Of a DNA stretch of 38,520 nt, positions 1 through 20,067 are shown piece by piece. Position numbers and translations under genes: made by a program. The first letter of the stretch is position 1, and every line of letters starts with the position of its first letter. The DNA is from Didymodactylos carnosus (lineage: Eukaryota; Rotifera; Eurotatoria; Philodinida; Philodinidae), in contig CAJNOQ010000945.1 in assembly GCA_905250885.1 (NCBI GenBank), positions 1-38,520 of the forward strand, given 5' to 3'. Below the pieces are notes generated by a model, which worked only from the letters and a program-made list of their open reading frames with translations, was not told the origin of the DNA and made no database searches.

Positions 1-104
1 CAGTGCGTTACTCTTAAATGGTTATAATTACCCCATTTGTGGTAATTATAGCCAGTCAACGTACTCTGCTGGGGTAATTATAACCATTTAAGAGTAACGC
101 ACTG
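1..104. repeat. Perfect 35-bp inverted repeat (foldback/MITE end)
   Basis: Bases 1-35 are exactly the reverse complement of bases 70-104; both outer ends read CAGTGCGTTACTC when read inward. The 34-bp spacer contains another copy of the core GGTAATTATA (41-50), and the same core recurs inverted near 257-273. This is the form of a small non-autonomous DNA transposon or foldback. CAGTG-type ends occur in hAT-like elements, but the 5' target duplication would lie outside the window, so the superfamily is not assigned. Confidence 0.8.
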
Positions 105-342
105 GAATGAATGGCACTAATTAACGGTAATGAATTTTCAGACAATTTTTACATCAGTGCATAGCTGAAAGTCATATATATCTACCTGTGTAGTCACCAT
201 TTTTCTCTGACTAAAAATGGCTTAACCATTTGTAAAATACTGAGCAAAAGTGTGTGGCTGGTTATAATTACCTCAGACTATTCTACTCAATGGAAATACT
301 GATAGAGTGAGAAAAGAGAGAATGGAACGAAGACAGAATAGT
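105..342. other. Intergenic, no gene seen
   Basis: AT-rich sequence with no coding signal. An inverted copy of the GGTAATTATA core at about 257-273 suggests that it belongs to the same mobile-element neighbourhood as the first 104 bases. Confidence 0.5.
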
Positions 343-515
343 CATATCAATGTACTCAAGAAATTTTATAAGCTTATTCGATCAAAACTGATTGCAGATA
401 CAAACTCTTCATAGTCGATTACCTTGCCACAACAAATTTCAGATCGAGATAGTTTTCTTCATTGTTTCGACCAAAAAATTTGTTAAGAAGTTCATGGAGG
501 AAACTAAAGCCTAAA
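343..515. repeat. Left arm of a 173-bp inverted repeat pair
   Basis: This segment is the reverse complement of 4935-5107 over its full 173 bases, with about four mismatches by eye (about 98% identity). Both arms start CATATCAATG when read inward. The near identity over 4.4 kb implies either a recently active element with long terminal inverted repeats or a recent inverted duplication. No transposase was recognised between the arms. Confidence 0.85.
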
Positions 516-3500
516 AAAGTGTAGTCGTTTTCTAAAAGTATGCTTTAGAATAATAAAACTATATGCATCATATTCTGACTAAAATTCAAGTGAAACTCTC
601 CAGGATCACTTTGAATAGAAACCATGCCAGCATTTTTTTATTACACTATTGGAGTTTTATTCTATGCGTTTTTAAATTTTAAATCATTATCGTTTATATA
701 GTGAAAGAACAATAGGCTTTTGAAAATGCACAATAACAGAATGAGTTTTGAACGAAATAAGTCCTTGACTTGTTCATGTATTTTATTTAATTAAGCTTTT
801 AAATAATCCCAATAGAATTGTTTTGTTATTCTGTATTATCGCCTACATTTTGTACAATTTTATGACACAGCTAACGAGATAATTTTAATTCAAGAGTTTT
901 ATTGTTGTGCTATAAATAAATATAGTGCCAGAATCCATAGGGAATCAGAAAAACTATTCAACTCTGTTCTTTTTGTTTCACAACTATTTAGTTAGAGAAC
1001 TTACTAAAAGTAAGAAAATTTCATTTATCTGTCTACGATTAAGATATTATTCATAGTAGATGGATATAAGCTTGAACGACATTGATTGACGATTTAGCCA
1101 GTCATACTGAATTATTATTCGACATTATTTGAAACTACGTAGGTGAGAAAATTTCTTTTCCTAGAAAACCCAAATCTGGCTACAATTCTGATTATGCTAC
1201 TCTTTCGACCAGATATTGTTCATTGTCTTTCAAGTCTAACTCAATGTGCTGTTAAGCTTCATCACTAATTTTATCTGTAAAAAGCCTCTACGTCATTGTT
1301 TTAAACTTTATTATGGAAACTGGTGTGTCGCACCAAAACATCATTGATAAAAAAACTCTACTGTGTTACATAACCGAAGTTTAAACTAGATTTGATTCAA
1401 TTCCACTGAAGAGAAATCGTGTCGAATAACAAAATGATTCGATTATTTTTTAACTCAAGAAATCATCAACTTAAATAAGTCATCACTCTTCAAATAACTA
1501 TAATTTCAAATCACTTGTCAATTAGTGGATGACAATACACATCATACAGATTAGGCAATAATATTGCTCCAAGCTCAATTTGTTCAATATCTGTCGTGTC
1601 TATTTAAGTAGTTTATGAAATCAACTACTTCCTCAAGCCATATCAATAATGACAACTTTTCTAGCTAGTGTGCATGAGGGTCTTTATAGAGAAGATTATA
1701 GAGAGATAGACAGAGATGTGTAGGATAATCTTATGTATCAATGGGAATAGAGTAGAGAGTGAATATATAGGATACACAAACGTCTTAGTCTGTTTCTTTA
1801 AAACGCATGATGGAACCAATGAGATCCTGAAGTGAAAAGTAGTTTCAGATTGTATAGTATGTTGGGAATCACAGTTGAAAAAACTCATTCCGATCTTATT
1901 TAAGAAAAATCGGATTTCTTAGACTGAAAGGAGGGGTTTTAGAGAGTGAATTCGCAATGCATGTATGTCTGTAAGGTTGTACCAATATGAACTTTGCACT
2001 GTAAAGGAAATCTAGCAGTGACCTGAACTACAATTGACACTTCGTTACCCATACCAATAGCATACGCTCAACAATCATTAGCATCGATTGCAAAAGTACG
2101 AGATGATAGGAGAATTCCAACTCCATAATATCGAAAAAATAAAGTCATAACAGATGAATATTTAAGAAAATTGTGACAACTTTATTAATATTTCGACGTT
2201 CTTGAAAGCTGCCGATATGAGATACTTTTAACATCCATCAAAGAGTTGAACTATTTTTTTTTTCGTTTTTACCGTTATTTTGTATATATTAAATTGGGAA
2301 TTTTGTTCTAATAATACATTAGTTGTCACAATGAATATTCATTTGCTCATTTCTTTTGGTCCAATAATCAGTGAAAAGTACATCCCTATACAAGAAAGTG
2401 GCTAATTGGAATACATTTTTATGTAATCAACGAAAAGAAAATCCGCGGAAGGTAAATCCTGTAAATCGGTCGAACAACCATTTGTGAATTTTCGTTTTTC
2501 TTTAGTTCATATATTTAATAAAATATATGAACTAAAGAAAAGCAGTTGTTCGACCATTCGCCGTCGTCACAAATGTTTTTAAATTTATTTTGACACTAAG
2601 ATATTTCATAACAAATAAGTCAAAGTATATTACCAATTTTTTAGAGCATTTTTTTTCTGGAGTTTTTATGTTGACAGTATAAATATTTCGAAAGAAAATA
2701 GTGTGACAAATGCTCTAAAACTAGTATAACATTTCCATACAAAATTTTGTACACTCCAGTAACGTCTGACCTATAGTCTTCATAAACACTTGCTGTGCTC
2801 CTGTGATGAACATCAAGTATTTATTATATAGAAATTAAAACTAGAATAATTTCAATTTTATATACAATAGCAACATTAGTTACTCATTTAGTTCAAAGTC
2901 GACGTGTCTGCTACTATAAATCAATTTGTTATAATAAGCAATATCTCGAATTAATTAATACATAATTTAAATAGTTTTTTGGTTTCAACTTTTCAGTAGA
3001 CTGATAATAGTGTAAATTGTGGACAAATTGTGACAATACATTTTTAGTGCTCATGATAAATCGAAACTACACTATACTTGGCACTAGGTAAGGGATCGTA
3101 CTTTCTAAATATTTTTCCTCAGTTCCACTAACAGACTTCGTAGAAAATTTTTATTTGTTTTATTTTTTCTCAGGCAATTTTTTAAGAATTTTTTTTACGA
3201 AAACGTTTTTTACAATTGTCAGTTTCTTCGAAGATGCTAGTAAAACTGTCGGCAAAATACTTTCTTTACATGTTGTTGTAAAACAGAACATAGTAACTTT
3301 CGGAAGCTCACACTTTTCATTAGACTGGGTATTAAGTTACTAAAAAAACGTCAAACATCCTTGAACACATTGAAGTAAACATCTGGGTGGGTCAGTCAAT
3401 ACCTCTCATCGAACCGAGTATAGAAACATCTAACGAACACCCAAGAAAGTGTGTCAAATTCATTTCTTCGACTTTTAGTACTATTTTTAAACCGGAAAAA

Positions 3501-4816
3501 TATATTTCTAGTAATTTTTTGAAAAACCCACCATTTCATACATGATATAAGTATAATTAAGATTTCAGAGTAAAGATATAGAGACATATATATATCGCAA
3601 GAAAGCCCATAAAATTCTCTAGAGAACTACTATCTAGCTTAACACAAAAGAATGTTGAATGCTCTGTAACCATACTTATCACATGTTTCTTCATATCTAC
3701 ACCACTGGACATTAGTATTCCAACTCACGAATTTCAACATTCACGATGGTCAGTTGCCTCACTAATCTAAAAATCTCTACTCAACAAACATTGGATTGTT
3801 TATAAATGCGTATTTAAATATACAATTAATTGCACCGTTTTCGGCGATCTGAGTTTACTATGTAAAATCTATAGAGGTTAATGGCGTGCCACTGAGTGTA
3901 CGTCACCCTTCACAGGATGTTTTTACCTATCCACTAAAAGTTTTATAATTTACATTAATCTCAACTAATATTCTATAATCAATTAATTCTATAGATATGT
4001 TCGTTAGATAAACAAAATATTGATCAAATACTTATGAAAGACTGCGATCTTCTCAATTGTTGTCGCAAAATGTGTACTTACTACTCCAGGAGAAGCGTGA
4101 ACACCTGAATCTTGGTTTCCCCTTTCACTTTGCGTTTGAAAAGAACTTAAGACAACACTCCCTCCTCTCAACAAAACCTTGTCTACGCCACGCCACTATA
4201 CTGAAGGTGCTGTATAAAAACTAATTTTTAAAAAACCTCTGACAAAAAACCGCAGAGTTTTCGATTATTCGGCGAACTATGGACTCTCTCGACATTTGAG
4301 ACTATCATGGTTATCGACATTGTCGATAACTTCGTATTCTAAAACTTTACTTTATTTCCGTCCGAGCGATGTCGCCACCATACAGCATACATCATGATAA
4401 TGCATAAATGATACGCTTCTTTCGTTTTTTCTGAGATCTCACGCACTTCTAGCGTTCACATAGCAGCATTGCTTTTATCAACTTCGTAATGGCCGAACAT
4501 CACTACGCTGCATTCATTTAATTTCACAGCGAACGTTTTATAATAGAAGTCTCTTTAGATACGAAACTCATTTGAAAGACAACAGTTCATCTTGAGTTGA
4601 TTTCGAATGCCTCATTTCATACGCTGCTACAGATCTGGGTAGATTTCGTATTTTTATTCTGAACAATGCTATTTTGAAAGCCGAAACCTGCTGGTGTTTA
4701 AGCCCTTTGGAAAAAAACTAACCTTTAGTTCTTTTCAACTGTTCTATGAGCGTCCCATTCTGACCTCACTCTCCTAATACTAGTTTTTCAGTGTCTTATT
4801 CATATCAATCTAACGG
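516..4816. other. Sequence between inverted-repeat arms, no gene recognised
   Basis: About 4.3 kb of AT-rich DNA. Open frames are below 80 codons, of low complexity, and show no recognisable motif. A 21-bp-arm hairpin lies at 2496-2541, and a short palindrome GTTATCGACA/TGTCGATAAC lies near 4310-4331. The segment could be the body of a non-autonomous element defined by the 343-515/4935-5107 arms, or ordinary intergenic DNA. Confidence 0.5.
2468..2555. repeat. Two-part hairpin (88 bp)
   Basis: The outer arms GGTCGAACAAC (2468-2478) and GTTGTTCGACC (2545-2555) pair perfectly. Inside, 2496-2516 pairs perfectly with 2521-2541 (21 bp) around a 4-base loop. The arms are separated by a short unpaired bulge on the left side. 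It is a foldback structure of MITE type; nothing suggests a folded RNA gene. Confidence 0.75.
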
Positions 4817-4934
4817 AGAAATTTTATAAGCTTGTTCGCTCGAAAAAGTACCTACAGATTCAGACTTTCCATAGTTGATTATCTTTCACGCAACACATCG
4901 TTTGTTCGTATCGTCAAAAGATTTCTCAATGTTG
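4817..4934. repeat. Diverged direct copy of the 343-515 arm
   Basis: From the shared ATTTTATAAGCTT block onward this stretch follows the left arm in the same orientation with many substitutions. Next to the right arm (4935-5107) it forms an imperfect palindrome. It is an older member of the same repeat family. Confidence 0.6.
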
Positions 4935-5107
4935 TTTAGGCTTTAGTTTCCTAAATGAACTTCTTAACAAATTTTTTGGTCGAAACAATGAAGAAAACTA
5001 TCTCGATCTGAAATTTGTTGTGACAAGGTAATCGACTATGAAGAGTTTGTATCTGCAATCAGTTTCGATCGAATAAGCTTATAAAATTTCTTGAGTACAT
5101 TGATATG
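4935..5107. repeat. Right arm of the 173-bp inverted repeat pair
   Basis: Reverse complement of 343-515 with about four mismatches; the outer end reads CATTGATATG. Beyond this end the sequence no longer matches the left flank. Confidence 0.85.
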
Positions 5108-8100
5108 GCACTCTAAGCTTTAAAGTTGTTATAAGTTATCAGATATCATATTAACCTTTTGAATGTTCTTTTCATATCGGTCTTGTTAGACATTGTTTCA
5201 AAGGGTCCTTTCACTCTATCCTCTTTTCCAGACAGTACGTATTTTTGTCTTAGTTCTTTCTTTTAATCGGTCCATTCTTTTCATTTTCGTCAGTAACATT
5301 GATCCCATTTATTTTAGACTGGTGATTTTTGTATACATTATTATTACTTTCTTAAACAATTTATATATCTATGCAGTTTTTGCTTATGGTGTTACCACTA
5401 ACAAGTTGACTTTTTAAATTATCTGGCACCTTTTGTTCGTAAGTAAGAACATTTACTGTACTTTTTTTGATCGTGTGGTTATATGTGTTTATCACTGACA
5501 TGATATATCATTTACGCACGATATGATACATACATCATTTCAGGCTGATTATGAACAAGATTGAGTGAATTCTAAGTAATAATAAATGCTTTTTTGAAAA
5601 GCGTAGTTACAGTTAATATATTGTTGGTGAAGAGGCTTTGATAATAATACTTGTATTTAACTTGTCTCTTTTTTCAAATATTTTTCAACATGTTATACGT
5701 TGGTGGTATGAGATGCTGACAATTTTTCAACTCTCGATAGAATGGTATATCTTTTAGTAATTTTATGCTTGAATAGTTTTGTAATGATGACATTGAATGA
5801 CATCTTTCCACTATATTCTCTGTTTTCATTTTTTTAGCAGAGATTGTAGAACCTAATAATAATTTTATGGATATGTACTAACAGAAATCAATCAATGGTG
5901 AAAAGTGTGAACTAAGGTTGATTATTTTCATACTCTGAATATCAATTTGGTTTATACATATATTATTTATTATTTTTCGTTTTTTTCTAATTAATTTGCC
6001 ATCATCAGCATCCATTTTAGTTTTTTTGGAAAAAACAATCAGATTAATTCTTTGGGTTTATTATTATGTCAGATACATTTAACCCGACTCTCTCAAGGAG
6101 CAAAGAAGGGCTTGTATATTCTAAAATTGAGTTGATGAAGTTTTTCTATCAAATTTCCATTCATGCGCAAATCTCAGATGTATCCATCTCGACTGAGTGA
6201 TGAATACGCTATGCAACAGATAATGAGAAAAGCAATAGAATTTTTTTTCTCTTCTTTTGTTTATTGTGTAAAAAAAAAGTGTTTAAAACAAAGATGGCTT
6301 AAGGAATATCCGGTTTGGTTACGTTTACTAATCTTTCAGTTATTGTTTAGTTTTTCCTCTATGCTCAGAATTTTTATTATTATTATTACTGTATTCATAC
6401 GCTGAAATAGCTTCAAGGGATTTTGGTTCACGAATAGAGAAAAGTTGCAATGAAATTAGGAAAAAAAAGCAGAAAGAGAAAAAGAGCTTGAAATTGAGAA
6501 CGAAAAATGAACAAGAAGAAGAAAAGAAAAAGACGAATATTGATCGAGAAACGCACTAAGCTCATATGTATGTTCATGTTTTTTCTTTTTTCGTCATCAT
6601 CATCTATTGTTAAAACAATTTTACTTTCTCTGTTACGTAATGAAGATATAATATAGATTTAGATGAACGTCTTTTTTTGTTGTGGTTACTAAATGATAAT
6701 CCGTCGATTAGTAACCAAGCATAATGATAGTTACAGGTATTTGAATATATTTTTTATATTTTTTCAATATGGAATTGATTGCTCACAGATAAATTTATTA
6801 GTAGAAATAGTAAGATTTGTCTGTAATCAGGAAACGTTTTTCAACGATCTTTTCTGTGATAAAGCGAGCTATTTATTAAGACTAATTATTAATCAATCGT
6901 ATAATTTTCTCATTACTCTTAGATTCGTATTTTTGTCCATCATCCAGTTACAACTGCCAAGTAATGTTAAAATTTTTCTTTTCGGACGTAAATTCAAAAG
7001 AAAGGACTAATTAAAAAATAGATTGAATTTGGTGGAATAAAATAAGATATCTGAGTGAGATTCATTTATCAGAGCCTTTTTGATAACTAAATTCAACAAG
7101 AAAGTGAATAGAAGAGTGCAGTTTTATTGACATATGGTATAATTAGACTTTAATTACTTTTATTAATTAAAATGGAACACATACTAAAATGGTAGAGACG
7201 AGAAACCATTGTAGTTCAGTGAGAATTAGTCGAGATGTGCTTTTATTCAAAATTTTAGTTTTTTCTACGTTTTCTTCTTTTATTAGTTCACGAAAAAACT
7301 TGGTACAGGTGTAAATCGCTATTATTCTTGTTTCATTTCTAAAATCGAAAATAAAACTTAAGAGAATTAAACTTGTTTGTGGCATAAACTAACCGAAATA
7401 GATTTGAAAAAATTTTAGTTTACTAAAATTTAACAGAGAATTGCTAACGAAATTCTAGTTTCTTGCTGTAATTATGTTAAAAGTATATTATTTTTATACA
7501 TTGTACATAGTCATAAGCATCTACGATATATTTATAGTTTTAAAGTACACTTGTTGTCATCATAAGGTGTCTCTGGATGCCACAAGTCTTTTTGGTGCGT
7601 TTTCGTGATATCCTCCCTTTGTGTAAAATAAATCTATCTGTCTATCTGTTACTCATGCCGTTAGAGAAATAAACCAAGAGTAGCATGATTCCCGTACTTT
7701 GCTAAAAAAAATTTCTTTTTTGAAACATAAAAACAACAAGAGTAATATTCCAAGGATATGTATGTGCTTATTATGAGACATCAATGGACAAAAAGAGTAG
7801 AAATCAAAAATGTTTAAGTGCACTTGTTCGAATTACATTGTAGACTTGACTTTTTTTTACTTAAAGTTCTTCTTAATAATATTTTTTGAAAGTTGAAACA
7901 TGAAAAATCAGTGAATTTCTCTATTTTCTGTGTGTATGTTTATGACAAGGAATAAAGCAAAGTAAAAAGTTAACATAATATTTTTTTATCTATTGTTGTT
8001 AACGACCTATGCCTATTTTTTTGTGCACTGTAATTATGGAAAATATGAAACAAAATATTTTCGTGTAATTATTGCAAATTAACATAAAAATAGACAATCG

Positions 8101-11100
8101 TACGAAAGTGAAGCGTGAAAAATAAACTTTTAAGAATAATATAGTCAAAGGTCTAGTAAAGAACAACAATTGATTTCTTGAGAATACATTTCATTTTTAT
8201 TCTGAAATGTATTGATACTAGCTAATAATACTGATATCTGATAGCTCTGTATAGTTAGATCAATCTTAAAAATCAAACTACTATAGAAAATAAGACAAAT
8301 AAATTTATCGATCTCAATAGTAGATCCGTACTAACTCTTACTCTCTTGTTTTTCTTTACTTCGGAAAGAAGAAAAAGAGAAAAAGAAATAGATTCATCTG
8401 TCAAATTATAGTCTAGAATATAAAAATACAAATAATAAGAAGTTTATTGCTCATTTGTTTGTTAGTTATAATAATAAAAAAGAAATCAATAATCATGAAT
8501 TATATTGATGTGGTCTATATTCTTTAAAATTCTTGAAAAGTAAAATACTGGCAAGCAAGGCTTTTAATCTCTATTAAATACATGTATAACATCAGATAAA
8601 TTGTGAAGAATATTTTTTTCAGAAGATCTACGATCAGACAGTATTAAAACGAAAGTGTTTGAACGATTTTTGAAAGTTAAACTTATATCCATTGTTGTAT
8701 ATAGACAAATATTGTGTCAAATAATCACTTCTTTTTTTTGTCAACAACTATTATCCATCTGCCCGGCTGAATTTTTGAAATATTGAAACTGAGTCTAATT
8801 CTCCTTATGAGATATATTTTTATCTTAAACTGTTCATTTCAGAATTAATAGTATTATTGACTCTAAAAAAGCAAACATTATTGAATAAAAGATAATTCTC
8901 TCATAAAGTGTTTTGTCTTATCTATTAGTTGTGTGTACACTCATACAATATTAAGGGTACTTCGATAAGACTAAACCACAATGGAATATGATTATTGAAG
9001 TACAAAGCTAGTTTTTGAATCAAAGGTATTTTAATAACATTTATATTTTAAAATATTATAAAATATAATCAATAGATTACTATTGACAGTACTATTTGAT
9101 TTTTGATCATTTCAGAGTATATTCGTCTAATAAACAAAAACTAGCTTGAGATGTTCAATTGTATTTAGTTTTAGATAGAAATCTAAATATATCTGCTACC
9201 ATATTCGAGCTAAAATATTTCACATTTCTAGTTTGATTTTAAACAGTTTTCTATACACGTCCGTTCAAACTCTTTATACTTTCAACGTATTGGTTGATTA
9301 TGATAAGAAAGAAACTAAAAGTAATATTATCTTCATTTGAACAAGTTTATCAATAGAGTAGATGACAAAAGGTGATAAAGTCTCTCTTTTATTTTTATTT
9401 TTTATTTTTTTGTTTTTTTCAAGAAGAAAATGTGAAAGTGATAGTAAAATTGATGTTCTGTTTACATCTTTATGAACATTATGATTTTACAATCGCGTTT
9501 TATTTTTCTATTCTCTCTTGTGCTGTGTTTAGATAGATATTTTCTAATCTTTTGATCCTATTGAAAATTGAGTTTATGTACATTTTTAGCATATTTTGTC
9601 ATAATATAGATTAGATATAGCTCTCTGTCCCGAGAGAAGTATGGGCGAGAAACAAAAACAGGTGAAGTATAGGAAACAAAGTTGATTAACCGAAGAAAGA
9701 ACAGACGAGAAGAAAAAAAAATGTTATGATTCAACATGCGAATTGAAAAAAGAAATATTTCTGTTTTAATTACTTTGATTTTTTTTTCGCCTACAATATT
9801 TATCTTCTTGAACATTTTAATTGTTTGTTCGAATATACAAGTAGTGATGCTATAAAATAATTATCATTATTGAGAGAAACAATCTTCAAAAAAGGAAAAG
9901 GTTTTGGTTTTTTTTTTTTGTTTTGTTTCGAGCAAGTCTACAAAAAAAATAAAAAAAAAATGATCGAGTCATTTTAAAAATTCCTCTTTCTAAATTACTT
10001 TCTCTTTCTTCTTTCGAATTCTATATGAAATCTAAATGTCATAATAATGTTAAAAAAAGTATATGCATTGTATTTTATTTTTTTCAATGTAAAACATGAA
10101 AAATTTACTGCAAAAATCAATTTTGATGAGTTAAAGTAGAATTAAAATAACTTTTGAGGTATTTTATAAAATTGACAATGTAAGATTTTTAAAGTTTATA
10201 GACTCATTTCTATGTGTAAACGTTCATAACGTTTTTTTCAAACTGTTTATCATATTTGTGCTTCTTAATTTAGTTAGTTTTACTTTAAATAATATTTTTT
10301 TAATAACCAGAATTATTTTACTTTCTACTTTTCTATTTTTAAATTTGAGTTTTGAATACATTCATTACAGAAGTATTTTAACTAAATTGAGAATTTAAAA
10401 CCACGTGAAATTTGTGTACGAGACTGACATTTTTACGGACTATCTATCCGTCTCTACATCTAAATTCTACTATAGACATCTGACAATAACTGTGATATCA
10501 GAGACTTTCATGATCTCATAGTTCTTTTTTTTATTATTATTTCCTTCTTATCTACTTCTTACCAACTCAGAAAGAGTGCAAATTTTCATAAACACTAATG
10601 GAAAGAAAAAAATATTTGCATTGCTGTTTTTTTTATTTTTTGACATGAAAGATTACATCTCTGTTTTGAAAATGTTTTCAGTCTATGTTTTTTAAACACA
10701 TAAAGAACCTGTTCAAATCAAAGTAATACATTTTTATTCAAAAACAAAATTTTTAAAGATAAAATTGACATTTTTTTATGACAAGAGAAAGAAAAAGATG
10801 ACACTGTGTGTTTATTTCGAAATTCGTAGAATATAGAGATATTAGAGAACTACCATTTTTTCATCTCTTCGCGTATTTACAACGGTTGAACAATGAGATA
10901 TAACATTGTTGATATAGACTGCATAAACATACCATGGAAAGTTTAATTTTGAAGTAAAAAAGGATTTAAACCTTTCTAAAAACGTTTAGATTCTAATTTT
11001 ATAAATGTACTGAACGTGTGCATATAAATAAGTCATGATGTATGTTACAGAGTATTCAAGTCTTTTTTCTTTTTTCATCTAAAATTCTCAAATAAACACA

Positions 11101-11690
11101 CAGTTGATTTGCACACAATAAAAAGAACAAAAAAGAAAGTTCCGTTTATAGTGAAAATCATTCTTTCGTTCTTTTTTTTTGTTTTTTTGTTGTTGATGAT
11201 AAGGTCCCTTTATATTTTTAGCAGAATCTCTTTTATGCAGTATCGAACTTAATTATTCGTTTCTCTTATCGCATTACGCGTATATATCCACCATTATTTA
11301 ATTTTCAGGTTTTGTGAGAACGTAGAATTAATAACAAAAATCGTTTTCTTTTTTTGTTTATTTTGAAGCTTAAAACAGTTATTATTCGACGAACAATGAT
11401 AATAAATAGGTGTAATTTTTAGTTAAATTTTTTCTTTTGTTGTTATTAAATGACAAATCATATTGAAACATTACTATTATCAATAATAAATTTCCATGAT
11501 GAAACAAATGGGTCAGTTTCTAATATTGGTAAAACTCAATCATTTTACAACCACTGTTGTTGTTGCCGATGTTGATGCTGTTATTATTATGATTATATAA
11601 TAGTTAAAATTGATTTTAGAAAACAAAATAGTATGTGCACAGAAATAAGCCTATAATTTAGCTTTTATGGCATGCATTTTCTTTCATATG

Positions 11691-11709
11691 TATATATATA
11701 TATATATAT
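11691..11709. repeat. (TA)n microsatellite
   Basis: About ten uninterrupted TA dinucleotides in the desert upstream of the kinase gene. Confidence 0.85.
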
Positions 11710-12021
11710 GCACACGAAATAATTGGTTTCTTAAGTTTATAAACTAATCTACTATCTTTGATGATTTTGTGTTAGAAAAATTCTACTGCTAGGCAATAAA
11801 CAGTGAATAAAGTATTATTAATGATGGGAATTGAAGCAAACTAGGAGCACGCTTTATTCTTTGAGCACATATCCTCATTTATCTTAACCACTTCTTATAA
11901 AGATTTTGCTTAGGTTTTTGAAAGTATAAACACGACGCTTCTTTGGGGATACTAGTTCACAAAATATTTTTCGTAGTGCTATTGCTGCCGAATGATACAT
12001 TATAATTAATAAATAAATGTC

Positions 12022-12039
12022 ATTTTTTTAAATTAATAG
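12022..12039 (+). promoter_or_regulatory. Splice-acceptor-like site 11 nt before the DYRK start
   Basis: A T-rich tract runs into TAATAG at 12034-12039, and the ATG follows at 12051. It could accept a 5'UTR exon or a trans-spliced leader. The frame is open back to the site, so a coding exon further upstream is not excluded. Confidence 0.5.
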
Positions 12040-12050
12040 GTGATACATCA

Positions 12051-19058
<7,008 letters not shown>

Positions 19059-20067
19059 GCGACATTATTCCGGTTAATAACATCATGCTCGAGAGCGAGA
19101 CACATGCTAGTCGTGTGACATCGCACGTTTCTCTATTTTCTATAAGATGTAGTTTGCTCAGTGAAATGATCGCAATCAATTCTTTTTTTTTGGTATTTTT
19201 ACGTGTTAGGAAATCAGAATGAATGCATTTACATTTGAACATCGACTGTACGTTATGTTTTTTCCTCTACTATTAATGTGATCTTGTCTTCAAATACGTT
19301 AGAAATATGTCATGGATTCGATTTTGGTAATTTGTAAGTAACTTCTAATACTTCCATGCATTTGTGTCATTTTTCTATAACATAGGCAAAAACAGTTTTT
19401 TTTTCTTTCGGTTATTTTCAAATGCTATGTGATGTGTTCTATTCTATATTTTTTCAAAAATCTAACTTGAAATTTGTTCTATTTTTATGTTTTATCATTC
19501 TTTTTTGCTACGCGATTCTTCTTATGGATGTGCACGCCGTCTTCTCTCGTTTGAACAATAATAGATTGACAAGCACAAATCACTAGGTTTTTGTTTTATT
19601 TTCGAACAGAATTTTTTATTTTTTAAAAACACAAGTGTCAGATTATATTCTATTTGTCCCCCTCCCTTTCTCATATAAATTATACTGTTTGCGGGTGACC
19701 TTCCAAGTTTAACTTATTCTGTTCTATGTCCAACATTTCTTGCACGCACATCATTCTTTCTAAGTGTGTTAGGTTTTCCGTCCAACTATTTTTTCTGTGT
19801 TTTCAACTTTTACTGCAATGGTTTTGAAGAAAAAAAGCAAATATTTTTTGTATTAAAAAATAATAATTATTTCGCTAACAACTTTGTATCCTCTAAATAA
19901 GTTCTGACTGAGAAGTATATGATATTGAGATGGAAAGTGTGTCAGGCTGGGCATGCATGGCCTTGTCTACATGATAGATAATTGATGCGAGAGTTAGTGC
20001 AGCAGACGCAGTTTGCAACCTTTCTGCATATATATACTCTAATTAGAAGATGTTCTTTATTCCTGCC
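19059..20067. other. DYRK 3' region, no other gene seen
   Basis: T-rich sequence following the kinase stop codon. No AATAAA was seen close to the stop; an ATTAAA at about 19852 could end a roughly 0.8-kb 3'UTR. This is weak evidence. Confidence 0.4.

Larger units (their letters stand above)
5108..12039. other. 7-kb AT-rich gene desert upstream of the DYRK gene
   Basis: No supported coding region, tRNA or rRNA was seen. The open frames here (up to 105 codons near 6693-7010) are AT-driven, have biased composition and resemble no family. The region has many homopolymer A and T tracts and a (TA)n run near 11691-11709. It may contain the promoter and untranslated exons of the DYRK gene, which cannot be located by eye. 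Confidence 0.5.

Noticed and set aside
343..5107. CRISPR or tandem array
   Set aside because: The repeats are inverted pairs of long arms, not regularly spaced direct repeats, and the DNA is of animal type.
6693..7010. 105-codon open frame in the desert
   Set aside because: Phe/Ile/Asn-rich composition typical of AT-rich noncoding DNA, no motif, no splice or start context; chance.
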